Under the pieces are notes generated by a model. It made no database searches, was not told the origin of the DNA, and saw nothing but the letters and a program-made list of their open reading frames with translations. A stretch of DNA of 64,000 nt from Sorex araneus (lineage: Eukaryota; Chordata; Mammalia; Eulipotyphla; Soricidae), in assembly GCF_027595985.1 (NCBI RefSeq), contig NC_073313.1, positions 103,279,552 to 103,343,551 of the forward strand, read 5' to 3'. Of this stretch, positions 35,347-46,774 are shown piece after piece. How positions within the stretch are numbered: the first letter of the stretch is position 1; every line of letters starts with the position of its first letter. The position numbers and the translations under genes are program-made.

Positions 35347-36280
35347 CACAATTCTCAATATTAAAACCACAAAAATCAATAGCTATTTATTCTGTCACTA
35401 ACATGGGAATAGATCTAATCACCAATGGATCTATTGATCTGAGAGTCCAGAAATAAACTCTTAAAATTATGGTTAATTGATTTTTGATTAAGTGGTCAGA
35501 TAATTTAATAGGGAAAAGTACACTCAACTAATGTTGCTGGAATATCTAGATCCTACAGTCCAAAGCATGAATTTGGACTCCTATTTCACACTAGATAAAA
35601 CCCTAACTAGAAGATACACCAAATTAAAAGAACTTGAATCTATAAAACTTTAAATTAAAACACGATTGACTCTTTGTGACTTTGGATTAGGCAATGGTTT
35701 CCCATACATAACACAAAGTATAAAATATTTTCAAATCATATATCTGATTAATCTATATTTGAACATAGTTGTGTAAAATATTATCCCCCCAAAATTAATG
35801 GGTAAAGGATCTTAACTGAGGTTCCTCCAAAGAAGGTATAAAATGACCAATAAGCACATGGTATGATGCTCAAAATTAATCATCAAAATAAGAAAATCAG
35901 AAATACAATGTGGTGCAACTTTATATTCACTAGGATAGCTACAATAAATAATTATGAACAATAGTGTTTTTTGCAAGGATATATAAAATTGATAAAATTG
36001 GCTCTCTCTTACATTACTGGTGGGAATGTGATAAGGGGAACCACTTAGAAATACAGTGACAAATCCTAAAAATATAAACATAGCGTTTCTATATGAGTTG
36101 TCATTTCACTTGTAAGACATATGGAAACAAATGTCTACACAAAATCTTATATGCTAACATTCATAACTTTATAATTGTGAAATGTAGAAACAACCAAATG
36201 TCTACAACCAGTGAATGGATAAACATAATGTAGTTTCTCTATGAATGAAAAACCATTCATCTAAAATATGAAGTATCCTT

Positions 36281-36468
36281 GGGGCTGGAGTGATAGTACA
36301 GCAGGTAGGGCGTTTGCCTTGCACACAGGCGACCCGGGTTCGATTCCCAGCATCCCATATGGTCCCCTGAGCATGGTCAGGGGTAATTCCTGAGTGCAGA
36401 GCCAGGAGTGACCCTTGAGCATCGCTGGGTGTGACCCAAAAAGCAAAAAAATATAAATAAAATAAATA
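36281..36468 (+). mobile_element. SOR SINE
   Basis: A well preserved copy with box B 'ggttcgattcc'. Flanking repeats are 'aagtatcct' and 'aagtattct' (36469-36477). Confidence 0.88.
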
Positions 36469-36694
36469 AAGTATTCTATAACATGGATAAACGCTGAAAC
36501 CATTAGCATGAATGAAGTCAAACACAATGCATGCTTCCATTTATATAAAATGCCTAGACTAGGACAATTCATAATGATAGAAAGTAGACCACTTGTTGCC
36601 AGTGGCTGGGGATGAAGGTGAATTGGACTTGACTGCTAATATATATGGGATTTCTTTATGGAATGATAAAATGTTTTAAAATTAGATTGTGAGA

Positions 36695-36886
36695 GGGGGC
36701 TAGAGCGATAGCACAGCAGGTAGGGCATTTGCCTTGTATGCGGCCGACCCGGGTTCGATTTCCAGCATCCCATGTGGTCCCCTGAGCACCGCCAGGGGTA
36801 ATTCCTGAGTGCAGAGCCAGGAGTGACCCCTGTGCATCACCGGGTGTGATCCTAAAAGCAAAAAAAAATTTAAAAAATTTTAAAAA
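36695..36886 (+). mobile_element. SOR SINE
   Basis: A well preserved copy with the perfect repeat 'ttagattgtgaga' at 36682-36694 and 36888-36900. Confidence 0.9.
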
Positions 36887-37143
36887 ATTAGATTGTGAGA
36901 ATGTGTAGCTGTTCGATGAAATTAAAAACAGGAGCTTTCTCTTCAAGTGGGCTACTCATACGTTTTGTGAATTATATTGAATTAAAACTATTAAAAACAA
37001 GCTGACATTTATATATATAGATATCTATATAGTCCATTTTTAAATCACTTTTGCATGCAGTTCTATTTCAGATTAGAAAACCCAGCACATGCACACTGAT
37101 ATTTGGTTTTCTAAAATGTCATAAAAATTTTAACCAAACAAGG

Positions 37144-37327
37144 GGGCTGGAGTGATAACATAGCGGGTAGGGCATTTGCCTTGCAAGCGGCCAACCCGGG
37201 TTCAATTCCCAGCATCCCATATGGTCCCCTGAGCTTGGCCAGGGGAAATTCCTGAGTGCAGAGCCAGGAGTGACCCCAGACCATCGCTGGGTGTGACCCA
37301 AAATGCAAAAAAAAATTTTAAAAAATT
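37144..37327 (+). mobile_element. SOR SINE
   Basis: A complete copy with box B 'ggttcaattcc'. Near-repeats 'accaaacaa' and 'gccaaacga' flank it. Confidence 0.82.
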
Positions 37328-37467
37328 AGCCAAACGAATTCTTTACAAGAGTAATATAAACATTTAAATATGGTAGATACATCATTTAAAGACGACAAAG
37401 ATAGTTGGAAAAATAATGTGTTGCATTTTGTAATTTACTGAGAGTCTTCCATATGTAATAATCAGCG

Positions 37468-37622
37468 AAGTGACAGAGAAATAGTACAGTGGGTAGGGTG
37501 CTTGCCTTGTATATCCAACAAGGAGTCAATGTCTGGCATCCCATATGGTCCCAGAGCCCTGCCAAGAGTGATCCCGAATGCAGAGTTATGAAAAAGCCCT
37601 GAGCACCTTCAGGTGTAGGCAA
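37468..37622 (+). mobile_element. SOR SINE, old copy
   Basis: 'gtgacagagaaatagtacag' to 'gagcaccttcaggtgta'. Diverged. Confidence 0.65.
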
Positions 37623-38570
37623 AAATAATAAAAATAATCAGGAAAACTGATAACTAATAAGTTGAAAATTATTAAACACACAATTATCAATCTCTAATAT
37701 CTACATTTTTAGAACATGTATATACTTTTGAGACTTGGACAAAAAGCAAAATCATTCAGATCTTCATAAAAATGAATTTGAATGTATGAAAAAATAAATA
37801 GCATCAATCAACCATTCAATGTGTATATATTATGTCCTCAGCATAAACAAAGACATGAGTACAAATATAAACATTTCTTTGATATACAAAAGGGTAAAAA
37901 GAAGGCTGGATTCATTATTATGGTGGACCTGAGTTAGAAATTTCTGCTTAGGCACACAAAACAAAGAAACTGAAACTTTCACCTTCTGGTAAAAAAAGTT
38001 AGCATTGGGATATCCTTGATTACAATTGAAATAATTGTGTTATCTAAAAACAAGTTCAAAAGATACTGGTTTGCTTTTATAACTCTAGGAACATGAGTTC
38101 CTAGAGTTATAAAATTGGTTGCAAAACTTATCCTACCAGTGTTTTATTTGATTTTTTGAGACTTTTGGTAGTTAAAATTTCTAGAGCTAATCAGCAAAGA
38201 GTTAAATTGGATTAATCTCAGATATCAGCTTGACAGCCTGAAGCGGCTGAGAACCGCCCTTTTGGGGTTTAGTGATCTTGAAAAGAAAGGAATATGCCTC
38301 CTCCCACCTTTTTTCTTTTGTCCCTCGGCTCCTTCTCAGCCTTCTGATTTCAGTTTTGAAGTTAGGAAGTTAATATCTAAAGTGTTAAAAGTTTTGAATG
38401 CCTTTCGATTTGAGTATATCCAGAAAACAAAATAAGCATTTGTGGTAAAAGAGAATTTAAATTTTAAAAGTATTCTGGCAGAAGAGTTTCATCTCAAGAA
38501 TTATGAAAAGAAATAGGAAATAAAACAGGAAATTGGAAGGAATATTTGGCTTTCATTCTATAATAGATGG
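37623..38570. other. Unassigned intergenic DNA with a perfect inverted repeat
   Basis: No gene is seen. It contains the perfect inverted repeat at 38075-38114, listed separately. Confidence 0.5.
38075..38114. repeat. Perfect 40-bp inverted repeat
   Basis: The 18-base arm 'ttttataactctaggaac' (38075-38092) is followed by the 4-base loop 'atga' and its exact reverse complement (38097-38114). The match stops abruptly on both sides. It could form a hairpin in DNA or RNA. No flanking repeat or gene explains it. Confidence 0.9.
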
Positions 38571-38830
38571 GCTGGAGCGATAGCACAGTGGGTAGGGCAT
38601 TTGCCTTGCACGCGGCTGACTCAGGTTCGATTCCTCCGTCCCTCTCAGAGAGCGTGGCAAGCTACTGAGAGTATCTACTGAGAGTATCCTTCCCGCATGG
38701 CAGAGCCTGGCAAGCTACCTGTGGCATATTCAATATGCCAAAAAACAGTAACAAGTATCATGACGGAGACATTACATGTGCCCACTCGAGCAAATCAGTG
38801 AGAAAACGGGATGACAGTGACAGTGACAAT
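38571..38830 (+). mobile_element. SOR SINE, variant with GACAGT-type tail
   Basis: A complete copy in which 'ctactgagagtat' is duplicated locally (about 38662-38688). It ends in repeated 'gacagt' without poly(A). Confidence 0.85.
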
Positions 38831-38932
38831 TAAATAAGTGTTCTTTAAATGAAATATAAAGATTCATCTTGCATATAGAAAGAATTTGGTGAACATAATC
38901 ATTAAAAATTTATTTTTAAAAGGAAATATTTT

Positions 38933-39109
38933 GGGGCTGGAGCGATAGCACAGCAGGTAGGGTGTTTGCCTTGCACGCGGCCAACCCGGGTTCGAATCCC
39001 AGTATCCTATATGGTCCCCTGAGCACTGCCAAGAGCAATTCCTGAGTACAGAGCCAGGAGTAAACCCTGTGTATCGCCGGCTGTGACTCAAAAAGCAAAA
39101 AAATAAAAA
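38933..39109 (+). mobile_element. SOR SINE
   Basis: A well preserved copy. The flanks 'aggaaatatttt' and 'aggaaaattatttt' form an imperfect target repeat. Confidence 0.85.
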
Positions 39110-39426
39110 AGGAAAATTATTTTGAAAGTGTAGCACAAAGCAAGATAATGTGGAGTTCTGATTGCTAGGCAGACACCCTCAGGTACTCTTGTTGCCATGG
39201 TGATGTTTGGAGAGCTTACCTAAATAATTTTTGAGACAGAATCTGAACTCCACATCCTTTTAGAATCAATTTTTCAAGCCACTTCTTTTCCCTCCTTTCC
39301 CATATTTCTATATTTACTCTCATAATGTTATGATTTTGAAAAATCTGCAGGTTTACTTTTAATGACCAATATAAAAATTGATACCGATTTATTTACCTAA
39401 CAAAATAAATGAAAAATAACAAAAAA
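39110..39426. other. Unassigned spacer
   Basis: No gene is seen. Confidence 0.4.
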
Positions 39427-39590
39427 TTGAAACCGGAGAGATAGTACATCAGATATGGCACTAGCCTTGCACACAGCCAACCCAGGTTCCATTTTCAGTA
39501 CTAATGTGGTCTCCTGAGCATCAAGTGATCCCTGAAGACATAGCCATGAGTAAACCCTGTGCACCTCTATGTTTGCCCAAAAACAAATAA
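39427..39590 (+). mobile_element. SOR SINE, old copy
   Basis: 'accggagagatagtacatca' to 'gtaaaccctgtgcacctc'. Diverged. Confidence 0.7.
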
Positions 39591-39989
39591 AAATTGTGAT
39601 TTAAATTTGGTATGTTAGATGCTAATTTTTAGTACAAAAGATATTGTAGGGACAAAGAAAGAGTGAAGGGGGTAAGGTAACTTTTCATGGTTAGATTCCT
39701 GGCAAAGTGTAGTCTACGTGACTGAGAGAAACTCACTGGACGTGACTCCAAATTCCTCTCATCAGAAGAAGGAAAAACATTGACAGGAAATTTATCTAAT
39801 AATTATGATGCTTTATCACTTATGTTATCTTGGTCTGTTAATACCACTTTCTAGGCCTCAGTTTCTACACTCTTAATAAAGGGGAGTCGATCTGTATTGG
39901 TTGTTTTAAAACTTTTTCAGTCACAAACTATAGTAAGAAAAGCATTTTATGTATGAACCAGTAATACATGTATGCATACTAACAAATTT
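39591..39989. other. Unassigned intergenic DNA
   Basis: No gene is seen. Confidence 0.4.
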
Positions 39990-40000
39990 GAAGCATCAAT

Positions 40001-40275
40001 CTTATGTTTTTAAATTTTTAAAAATTTTATTGAATCACCGTGAGATAGTTACAAGCTTTCATGTTTGGGTTACAATCTCACAATGATCAAACACCCATCC
40101 CTCCACCAGTGCACATTCACAACCACCAATATCCCCAGGTATAGCCCCCCTTTCCCACCCTCCCCCTGCCTCTATGGCAGACAATATTCCCCATTCTCTC
40201 TACTTTTGAGCATTATAGCTTGCAACACAGACACTGAGAGGTCATCATATTTGGTCCATTATCTACTTTCGGCAT
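40001..40275 (-). mobile_element. 5'-truncated L1 insertion
   Basis: 275 bp of L1 3' UTR in reverse, with poly(T) at the left. The repeat 'gaagcatcaat' at 39990-40000 and 40276-40286 marks the target site. Confidence 0.88.
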
Positions 40276-40286
40276 GAAGCATCAAT

Positions 40287-40496
40287 TTTATAAGCCAATC
40301 ATAATCCCTACTATATGAGCTACACTCCGACGTTTTCTTTTCTTCTCTACCATTTTTAAATGCTGACAATGTGCTAATAAATTGAATTTATGACCTTATC
40401 AATAACTCACAATATGCAATTTGGAGGACTTTAAAACAATGTATTTCATATTTTTCACCATTTTATTTAAATACCACGGTTTACAAAGTTGTTCAT
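40287..40496. other. Intergenic DNA with old repeat fragment
   Basis: From 40471 the old repeat shared with 580-655 begins. The LTR at 40497 interrupts it. Confidence 0.45.
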
Positions 40497-41531
40497 CGTA
40501 AAAAACGAAGGCTCACCGAGGGCGCGTGCATTCGCGGGCTCTCCGGGCGGCTCTGTCTCACCACCTGCGTTCGGTGCTCTGGAACCGCTGTGTATGGGCT
40601 GGATCGGGACAGCCGGTGGCCAAGGACAGGTGAAGGAAGAACGAGGACCAAGCTGGTTGCTGATTAGTTACCGTTTATTCAATCTTCCATCTTTCTCATC
40701 TCCCGCACTCCCAGCTCCGGCCTCTCTCTGGATCAACTGCTGCCACCCTCTTCTCTAGTCTCTCCTCCTACTTGTCTCTCCCACCTTCCCTCTAGGCTAC
40801 CCCCAGCCAGGTAGCAAAATCAACATAAGAAAGCCCTTCCTGAGGGCAGGGCATTCCAAAGCCCTTCCTGACTCTTAAGGGTTTTTTCTTTTCCTTAGTC
40901 CAAACACTCATTAACATCTTAATACTAGTTATTTTTGTATGGACATAGCAAGAGATAGATTGAGGCTTGCAAGGCAGCTCTCCTGCCAACATCTTGCCAC
41001 AGGCTCAGACTACAGCACTCAGGCCAGATTAATCACTCCTCACCCTAGCAGGGTCCAAATCTAGTTATCACTGTTTGGATCATGACAACATTTGTCCATG
41101 ATTGAGCTCTTAACTTAGAGTTAAGCATTAGGCACTTTGGCCAGGCCCATCTCGATGCCAGGGTAGCACACAACTCACCACTTGCCCTGGGTCCGTCTCG
41201 TCCCTCATCGGGACCCTGCTTTTGGGGGTGGTAGGAAGTAAGGGCAGCTGAGGCTTAGGCTGAGAGAACAGATGCCCAGGAGGAAAGTATCATGTAGAGT
41301 CAAATGACATAAGGTTACAAAAGCATAGCATTTGCTAAGTCTTCCTGTGCCCATACAAAAAGGCCATTGCTCTGAATAAACTATGCAAAGGACTAAAGGA
41401 GAAAAGAGAAACAATATTTACAAGTCAACAGAACACTAAGAAAGAAGTTACAAATAAACAAAGAGGAATGGGAGCACTGTAAAGGGAGTAACCCAATAAA
41501 CCTAAACTACCTGAGGCTACATTATCCTACA
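40497..41531 (-). mobile_element. ERV solo LTR, copy 3, 6-bp target-site duplication
   Basis: This 1035-bp copy is flanked by 'gttcat' at 40491-40496 and 41532-41537. The left terminal base is changed (CG for TG). The order of words is as in copy 1, including 'gaaagcccttcctgagggca' and 'tcgatgccagggtagcacac'. The older repeat continues on both sides, so the empty site can be read directly. Confidence 0.9.
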
Positions 41532-41720
41532 GTTCATGATGATTTGTTACAGGAATTCAATATTCCAACACCAATCCTACCACCACTGTCACATTTCCTG
41601 CCCACTGTCTTCATTTTTCCAGCCACCCTTCAAACCTGCCCTCATAGTAGGCACACAATAATTTATTTTATATTGTTTACCATTAAGTGGCTAACAAAAT
41701 GATCAAAAATTATTTCCTAG
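41532..41720 (-). repeat. Old repeat, continuation after LTR copy 3
   Basis: The sequence from 'gttcatgatgatttgttaca' continues the element seen at 580-655 and 60-260. It is probably an older L1 3' end. Confidence 0.45.
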
Positions 41721-42848
41721 AAGTAAATTTGTGAAAATTGCTCTTTCTCACATGGGGACATTAAGGTTTTACTTTGTCTGAGGTTTTTCTAAGCTGCTCT
41801 TGTTGCAAGTTAAGCCTCTGTTTTAAGGTTTCTGTTAGCTGACATTGGTTGGCTTCTGCATTACATCCCATACTAGTGAATTACTTACAGTTATCTGGAG
41901 ATTTAATGTTTTGCCTTTAGAATAAAAGTACCAATAGCTAGCATTGATTGAACTCTTAGTATGCTGGACATAGTTTTGAGCACTGTATTCATTTAACTGA
42001 ATGTGGAATATGTGGAATAACCTAATTTTTCAACTATGACCACTTTTATTCTTTTAATTTTTATTAGTTTAATTTGTTTATTATAATATATGATTTATAA
42101 TTTTACTAGGAAAACCAATGTGTCTGATAGCCACCCCAAATAAAATGGAATAAAGAATAAATTTTATTATGTACTTAAAGTGTTTTCAAATAACCTAAAG
42201 CATTACTATTGGCTAAAATATCCTGATTGCTTTTACTATTTTAAGCTCTAGTGACCACTCTACAAAAGAGGAAAAAATATCAATAACCTGAATAATATCT
42301 ATAGGGGACTTTAAAAAAGATTTCTTTTATTCTGTTACTGTGTAATTTACCCTTAAAAAGATCAAGAAGCATTCTTACATAGGTGTGCTGACCACTCAAG
42401 TATGTTCCTTAATACTTGGAATCATTCACTATCAGCTGTTTGTAAATAAAACAATAAAAATAGCCCAAATGTGACACATAGTATACAAAGATTATTGTGA
42501 TTACAATTGTGTAAAGAAATATAATCAGTATTTCCTCCTAATTCCACTAATTATCCAATTACTGGTATCCCTTCCAAGAGTCCTCTATTAAGAATTATCT
42601 GGAAAGGTCCAGAACATGCTGATAGAATAATATTACATATTAATTCCATTGAATATTTTTGGGGGGTGCTGGTGAAGCAAATTTGGATGATTTCAAACCA
42701 GTTTTCATTAAAAAGTTCTATTTACTGACTCCTCTGGTAAATTCAATAAAAAGCAATAATTTTATGTACTCAATAAGCACTTTTTAGCACCTACTACATG
42801 CTATAGACTGATTGTTGGAACTTCAGATTCCAGCAAAGTATTTATATG
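41721..42848. other. Unassigned AT-rich intergenic DNA
   Basis: About 1.1 kb without a recognisable gene or repeat. Confidence 0.5.
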
Positions 42849-43117
42849 TACTAAGCATGATGAAATCTCAGTGACTCTGTTGCAAACTATAATGGCCAAA
42901 AGTAGAGAGAGAGTATGGGGAACTTTGTCTGCCATAGAGGCAATGGGAGGGTGGGAAATGGGGGGTATTCCCGGGATATTGGGGTGGTGGGGAATGTGCA
43001 CTGGTGGAGGGATGGGTGTTTGATCATTGTGAGATTGTCACCCAAACATGAAAGCTTGTAACTATCTCATGGTGATTCAGTAAAATTTTAAAAATTTTTA
43101 AAAAAAGAAAAAAAGAA
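42849..43117 (+). mobile_element. L1 3'-end insertion
   Basis: The forward L1 3' UTR ends 'tatctcatggtgattcag' plus A-rich tail. Possible target repeat: 'aaagtatttata' against 'aaagtatctaca'. Confidence 0.75.
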
Positions 43118-43167
43118 AAGTATCTACAATCTGAGAACTTATTTTATTTGTAAACAGGCACACTTGG

Positions 43168-43927
43168 CATTTTATGGGACTTTTAAGCAGGTATGAACTT
43201 GGTGGTGCAAAAGAAAAATGTGCTTTGAACTTGAAACAGCAGGATGCCTGTGCAGTCTTGGGCTGGGGCTGGTGCCGGCTGAGCTCCGCTGAGATTCGAC
43301 CCGGGTGGCCATGCCTTTGCACAGCCCCTTGGCTGCTGAACGAGCAGGATCCAGAGCCAGCTATATGACTTGGGGTTCCAGCTAGTGCTTGCAGCCGTGT
43401 CTCCAGATTGTGAACTAAGCTTTTGTTCCATGCTGCTCCAGGAAGGGAAATGATTCAATTTCCAACTTAAATCTCCCTGGACTTAATTACTAAAGTACAG
43501 AAATCCTAAACCACGCGACTTTATATCTCTTCATTCTCATCAGTAGAAAACTAATTATCAAATATTTCCCTGTCAATAGGGCCATATTCTTGGGGGATAA
43601 ATTCCAACAAGAATAGTGAGTTCTGTGTTGAAACTCCAACAACAATAGTGAGTTTTGTGTTGAAATATGGAATGTAATCAAGGTAAAGATAAAAGGAAGT
43701 GAAATTTATCAGTTATGCAAAGGGGGGTGGTTGGGGAGTGGGGGGTGGGGTGTATACTGGTTTTTTTTTGGTGGTGGAATATGGGCACTGGTGAAAGGAT
43801 GGGTGTTTGAGCATTGTATAACTGAGACATAAGCCTGAGAACTTTGTAACTTTCCACCTGGTGATTCAATAAAATAAATTTAAAAAAATAAAATAAAATA
43901 AAAATAAAAGTTTGTCTTTGAAAAAAA
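43168..43927 (+). mobile_element. GC-head/L1-tail composite element with target-site duplication
   Basis: This 760-bp unit is flanked by 'aaacaggcacacttgg' at 43152-43167 and 43928-43943. It has one head unit, starting 'cattttatgggacttttaa', which matches 12283 onwards in the copy at 12050, and the L1-like end 'tgtaactttccacctggtga' with an A-rich tail. The copy at 12050-13276 has nearly two units, so head copy number varies. Confidence 0.88.
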
Positions 43928-43943
43928 AAACAGGCACACTTGG

Positions 43944-44090
43944 ACTGGTAGGGCACTTGCCTTGCACTCAGAGAACCTGGTTTCAATCCCCAGTATGCCT
44001 TAGGGTTCCCTGAGCCTGCTAAAAGTGATTCCTGGGAAAAAAGCCAGGGTAAGCCTTTAGTACAACCAACCGGTGTGGCTGCCGCCCCAA

Positions 44091-44092
<2 letters not shown>
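43944..44092 (+). mobile_element. SOR SINE, old fragment
   Basis: 'gggcacttgccttgcactca' to 'caaccggtgtggctgccgcc' is the diverged body of a SOR SINE without its first bases. Confidence 0.55.
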
Positions 44093-44144
<52 letters not shown>

Positions 44145-44186
44145 GTATATATATATATAGAGAGAGAGAGAGAGGGAGAGAGAGTG
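44093..44186. repeat. (TA)n/(GA)n microsatellite
   Basis: GT, then TA, then GA dinucleotide runs. The minus-strand frames with Tyr/Ile runs are this repeat. Confidence 0.95.
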
Positions 44187-44532
44187 CATTCCTTTTGGGT
44201 GAAAAGCAGTGGGAAATATAGATTTTATGTAGCATTTTAAGTGTCTTTTATGCCATAGTGGTAATAAAAGAATTATAGGAAACAAAAAATAACACGTTTC
44301 AGTTCTCAAAAAACTAACATTCTGGTAATTTCTAACCAAGGTTTATTCAACCCACCCCACCAAGGGATGTTTGTAAGGGCCATCTAGTGGTTAGAGGCTT
44401 GGAAAAAAATCTTAACGTTATCAACAGCCAGTCACAAAACAAATAATTTTCTGACTCGGGAAGTCCTATGTCTAGGTCAAGAAATCTTTAGCTAAAGGAT
44501 ACACATGCTAGAATTTTTTTTTTAATTTTATA
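44187..44532. other. Unassigned spacer
   Basis: No gene is seen. Confidence 0.4.
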
Positions 44533-44628
44533 TGTCGAAAACAGTAACAAGTCTCACAATGGAGACGTTACTGGTGCCCGCTTGAGCAAATCGATGAGCA
44601 AGGGGATGAAAGTTATACAGTGATTACA
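44533..44628 (+). mobile_element. SOR SINE variant, strongly 5'-truncated
   Basis: Only the last ~95 bp ('aacagtaacaagtctcacaa' to 'tatacagtgat') remain. Confidence 0.75.
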
Positions 44629-44952
44629 AGGTATTAAATGATAAATGCTAATGAGTGATATCATACAAGGTGATATAGATGAAAGATTGTCCTACAAAGA
44701 ATTGGTTGTGGGCGGTTTCATGATGGAGTAGGGGTCAAGCTAATGTGTTAACTAACATCTTTTTTTTTCTGTTTGAAATAGAGAAAAGCCTATCTGGACT
44801 AACTCGGACTTCAACTCTTACCATTACCACTCTCCAATACACCCCCAAGCCACCCCACTCCACATTGTTCTGCTCCAGGAAGCTGACATTTTAGAAACTA
44901 TCCTTGAAAATGTCTGAAATCTTTTTTCCCCATTGCCTTTTTCTTTTCCATT
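44629..44952. other. Unassigned spacer upstream of RADX
   Basis: No gene is seen. Confidence 0.4.
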
Positions 44953-44966
44953 ACACCTTTTCATTT

Positions 44967-45148
44967 ATTGGGTTTTTTTTTTTTGGTTTTTGGGTCACAC
45001 CCGGCCGTGCACAGGGGCTACTCCTGGCTCTGCACTCAGGAATTACTCCTGGCGGTGCTCGGGGGACCATATGGGATGCTGGGATTTGAACCCGGGTCGG
45101 CTGCGTGCAAGGCAAACACCCTACCCACTGTGCTATTGCTCCAGCCCC
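44967..45148 (-). mobile_element. SOR SINE near the RADX promoter
   Basis: A complete reverse copy with box B in reverse ('gatttgaaccc') and poly(T) at the left. The perfect target repeat 'acaccttttcattt' is at 44953-44966 and 45149-45162. It ends about 560 bp upstream of the RADX start codon. Confidence 0.92.
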
Positions 45149-45239
45149 ACACCTTTTCATTTTTTTTTTCACTGTGATTAAAACTGTCTATGTTACGGTG
45201 TCACACATACAACATTCCAACCCCAGACTCTCAGTGTCT

Positions 45240-45712
45240 CGGGGTTCCTCGCTCCCACACGCCATAGAAGCTGAGTTCTGTACATTCAAATTTGGCTTCT
45301 GTTGTACTTGGCCATTGGTTCCTCTCCTAGCCACGCCCACCTATTTAGATCCTCCCCTAGCACTCCTCCCCTTCGCGCCAGGGCAGTGGAAACCAGGTCT
45401 CCTCAGCCTGCGCACGACACCTTCCCTGGGGCAATTAGAAGGCAGCCGTTAAGATCGTGACCTCCAGGGGGCGTGGAGAGACCAGGGGGAGAACGAATGA
45501 GCACTCGAGGAACATTTTGCCGGCTCGCCATTGGGCGGGTCTTTATCAGGGGGCGGTGCTTCATGAGGGGCGGAGTCTCTTAGGCTCTCTGAAGTTCCGG
45601 GAAGTTAGTTGCCGCAGGCTTCGAGAGAGGGAGCGACGCGTCTCCGATTCTCTCGCCTCAGTCGATGGGAACTAGCTTTTAGGAGATAGGAGGGTAGTCA
45701 TTTGGGTCCACA
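45240..45712 (+). promoter_or_regulatory. RADX: RADX promoter and 5' UTR, GC-rich
   Basis: The region is GC-rich with many CpGs, unlike its surroundings. An inverted CCAAT box ('attgg', 45530-45534) touches a GC box ('gggcggg', 45533-45539). Further GC boxes are at 45549-45556 and 45567-45573. There is no TATA box, as expected of a housekeeping-type promoter. The word 'ttccgggaa' at about 45595 fits an ETS/STAT-like site. A six-codon upstream frame (ATG 45665, stop 45680-45682) ends 30 bases before the RADX ATG. The transcription start is not determined. Confidence 0.75.
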
Positions 45713-46361
45713 ATGTCTGGTGAGCCGGATTTGGTGCACACCAGGCAATCAAATGTGGAGCTCTTTGAGGCAAACGATGAAAGCGACAGGGGTTCGGTTC
45801 TCATCCCGGAGTGGATGATTCTAAAGGCCCATGCCCCGATCTCCGAGTCCTGGATCCATAAGATTATTAAACAGATCGTGGATTCACCTCTTCATTGGGT
45901 CACCCCCTTTGAGGTGGTTCCTGTTGCAGTACTGGCCGTCCAAAGATACCTGTTAGAGGATAGGCCATACTTTTCGGGGCACAAAGCACCCTTTTACTGC
46001 TATGACGTGACTATCTCTGATGGAGTGCTGAAGGAAAAGTGCTACCTGGATCCGGGCTTAAATCACCTGGTCTATAAAAATATCCTTAGAGTTGGCATAG
46101 AAATGGAAATTTCCAGGGTCTCTTTTATTTTCAATGAAAGAAAGCTAGACCAGGGCATACTGTGCATAGATAAGATCCAATGTGGAAAAGCTTTAGATAT
46201 TATTTACCCAGAAATTCCATTTAGAAATGGAGTCCAGGGCGAGAGTGCAGAGCGACCACTGAGGGGCCGACAGAATCATTACTTGGCTCTCTGGAATAAC
46301 GAAGATCCCTATGGCTGTATCTGGTTAAACACCAAGCCTTCTGAGGAATACAATTTCGATG
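45713..46361 (+). CDS. RADX: RADX, coding exon 1 (codons 1-216 and first base of 217)
   Basis: RADX (CXorf57 in human) binds single-stranded DNA with RPA1-like OB folds and limits RAD51 loading at stalled replication forks in the nucleus. The translated exon matches the RADX N-terminus as I know it: it starts MSGE and has VTPFEVVPVAVLAVQRYLLE (about residues 63-82), YDVTISDG (about 97-104) and HYLALWNNEDPYG near the end. The region from about 63 is the start of the first OB-fold part. The ATG has A at -3 in its Kozak context. The donor after base 46361 reads G|GTAAAT and leaves phase 1. The residues between MSGE and the conserved part differ from human. The frame runs six bases past the donor to a stop, so splicing is needed for a full protein. 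Confidence 0.93.
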
Positions 46362-46379
46362 GTAAATAAGGAGCAAAGA

Positions 46380-46615
46380 GGGGCGTGGTGGGGAAGTTAG
46401 GGGAGAGAGGGATGGTGGGGAAGTTAGGGGAGAGAGGGATGGTGGGGAAGTTAGGGGAGAGAGGGATGGTGGGGAAGTTAGGGGAGAGAGGGATGGTGGG
46501 GAAGTTAGGGGAGAGAGGGGCGTGGTGGGGAAGTTAGGGGAGAGAGGGATGGTGGGGAAGTTAGGGGAGAGAGGGGCGTGGTGGGGAAGCTAGGGGAGAG
46601 AGGGATGGTTGGGAA
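46380..46615 (+). repeat. G-rich 27-bp minisatellite beside the RADX exon 1 donor
   Basis: About eight and a half copies of a unit containing 'gtggggaagttaggggagag', with two alternating spacers, 'ggatg' and 'ggcgtg'. It starts some 20 bp after the splice donor. Each unit has several GGGG or GGG runs on the RNA-like strand, so G-quadruplexes are possible. A further G-rich tract lies at 46670-46735. Confidence 0.93.
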
Positions 46616-46774
46616 AAAGGGTTCTAGGGATCAGGGCGATCCTACAGCGTGAGGGTGTGGTAAAAGAAACAAAAGTGGTGTTTGGGGGAGGGAGGTGGAG
46701 GGGGGAGGGGGGAGGTGGAGGTGGAGAAGGGCAGGGAGGGACTCAGGCTGTTGGAAAAACTGTGTTTAGAACCT

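Larger units (their letters stand above)
35053..37010 (+). mobile_element. Ancient L1 ORF2 and 3' end, interrupted by three SINEs
   Basis: The order follows L1 ORF2 and 3' UTR: 'atatggaaatgcaaaggact' (35130), 'ttaattgatttttgattaag' (35470), 'ttactggtgggaatgtgata' (36015), 'caaccagtgaatggataaac' (36207). It ends 'tgaattatattgaattaaaa'. Frames are broken throughout. Such a decayed element predates the SINEs in it. Confidence 0.75.

Noticed and set aside
43678..44339. 185- and 106-residue frames with Tyr/Ile repeats
   Set aside because: They cross a TA/GA microsatellite and a composite element tail.
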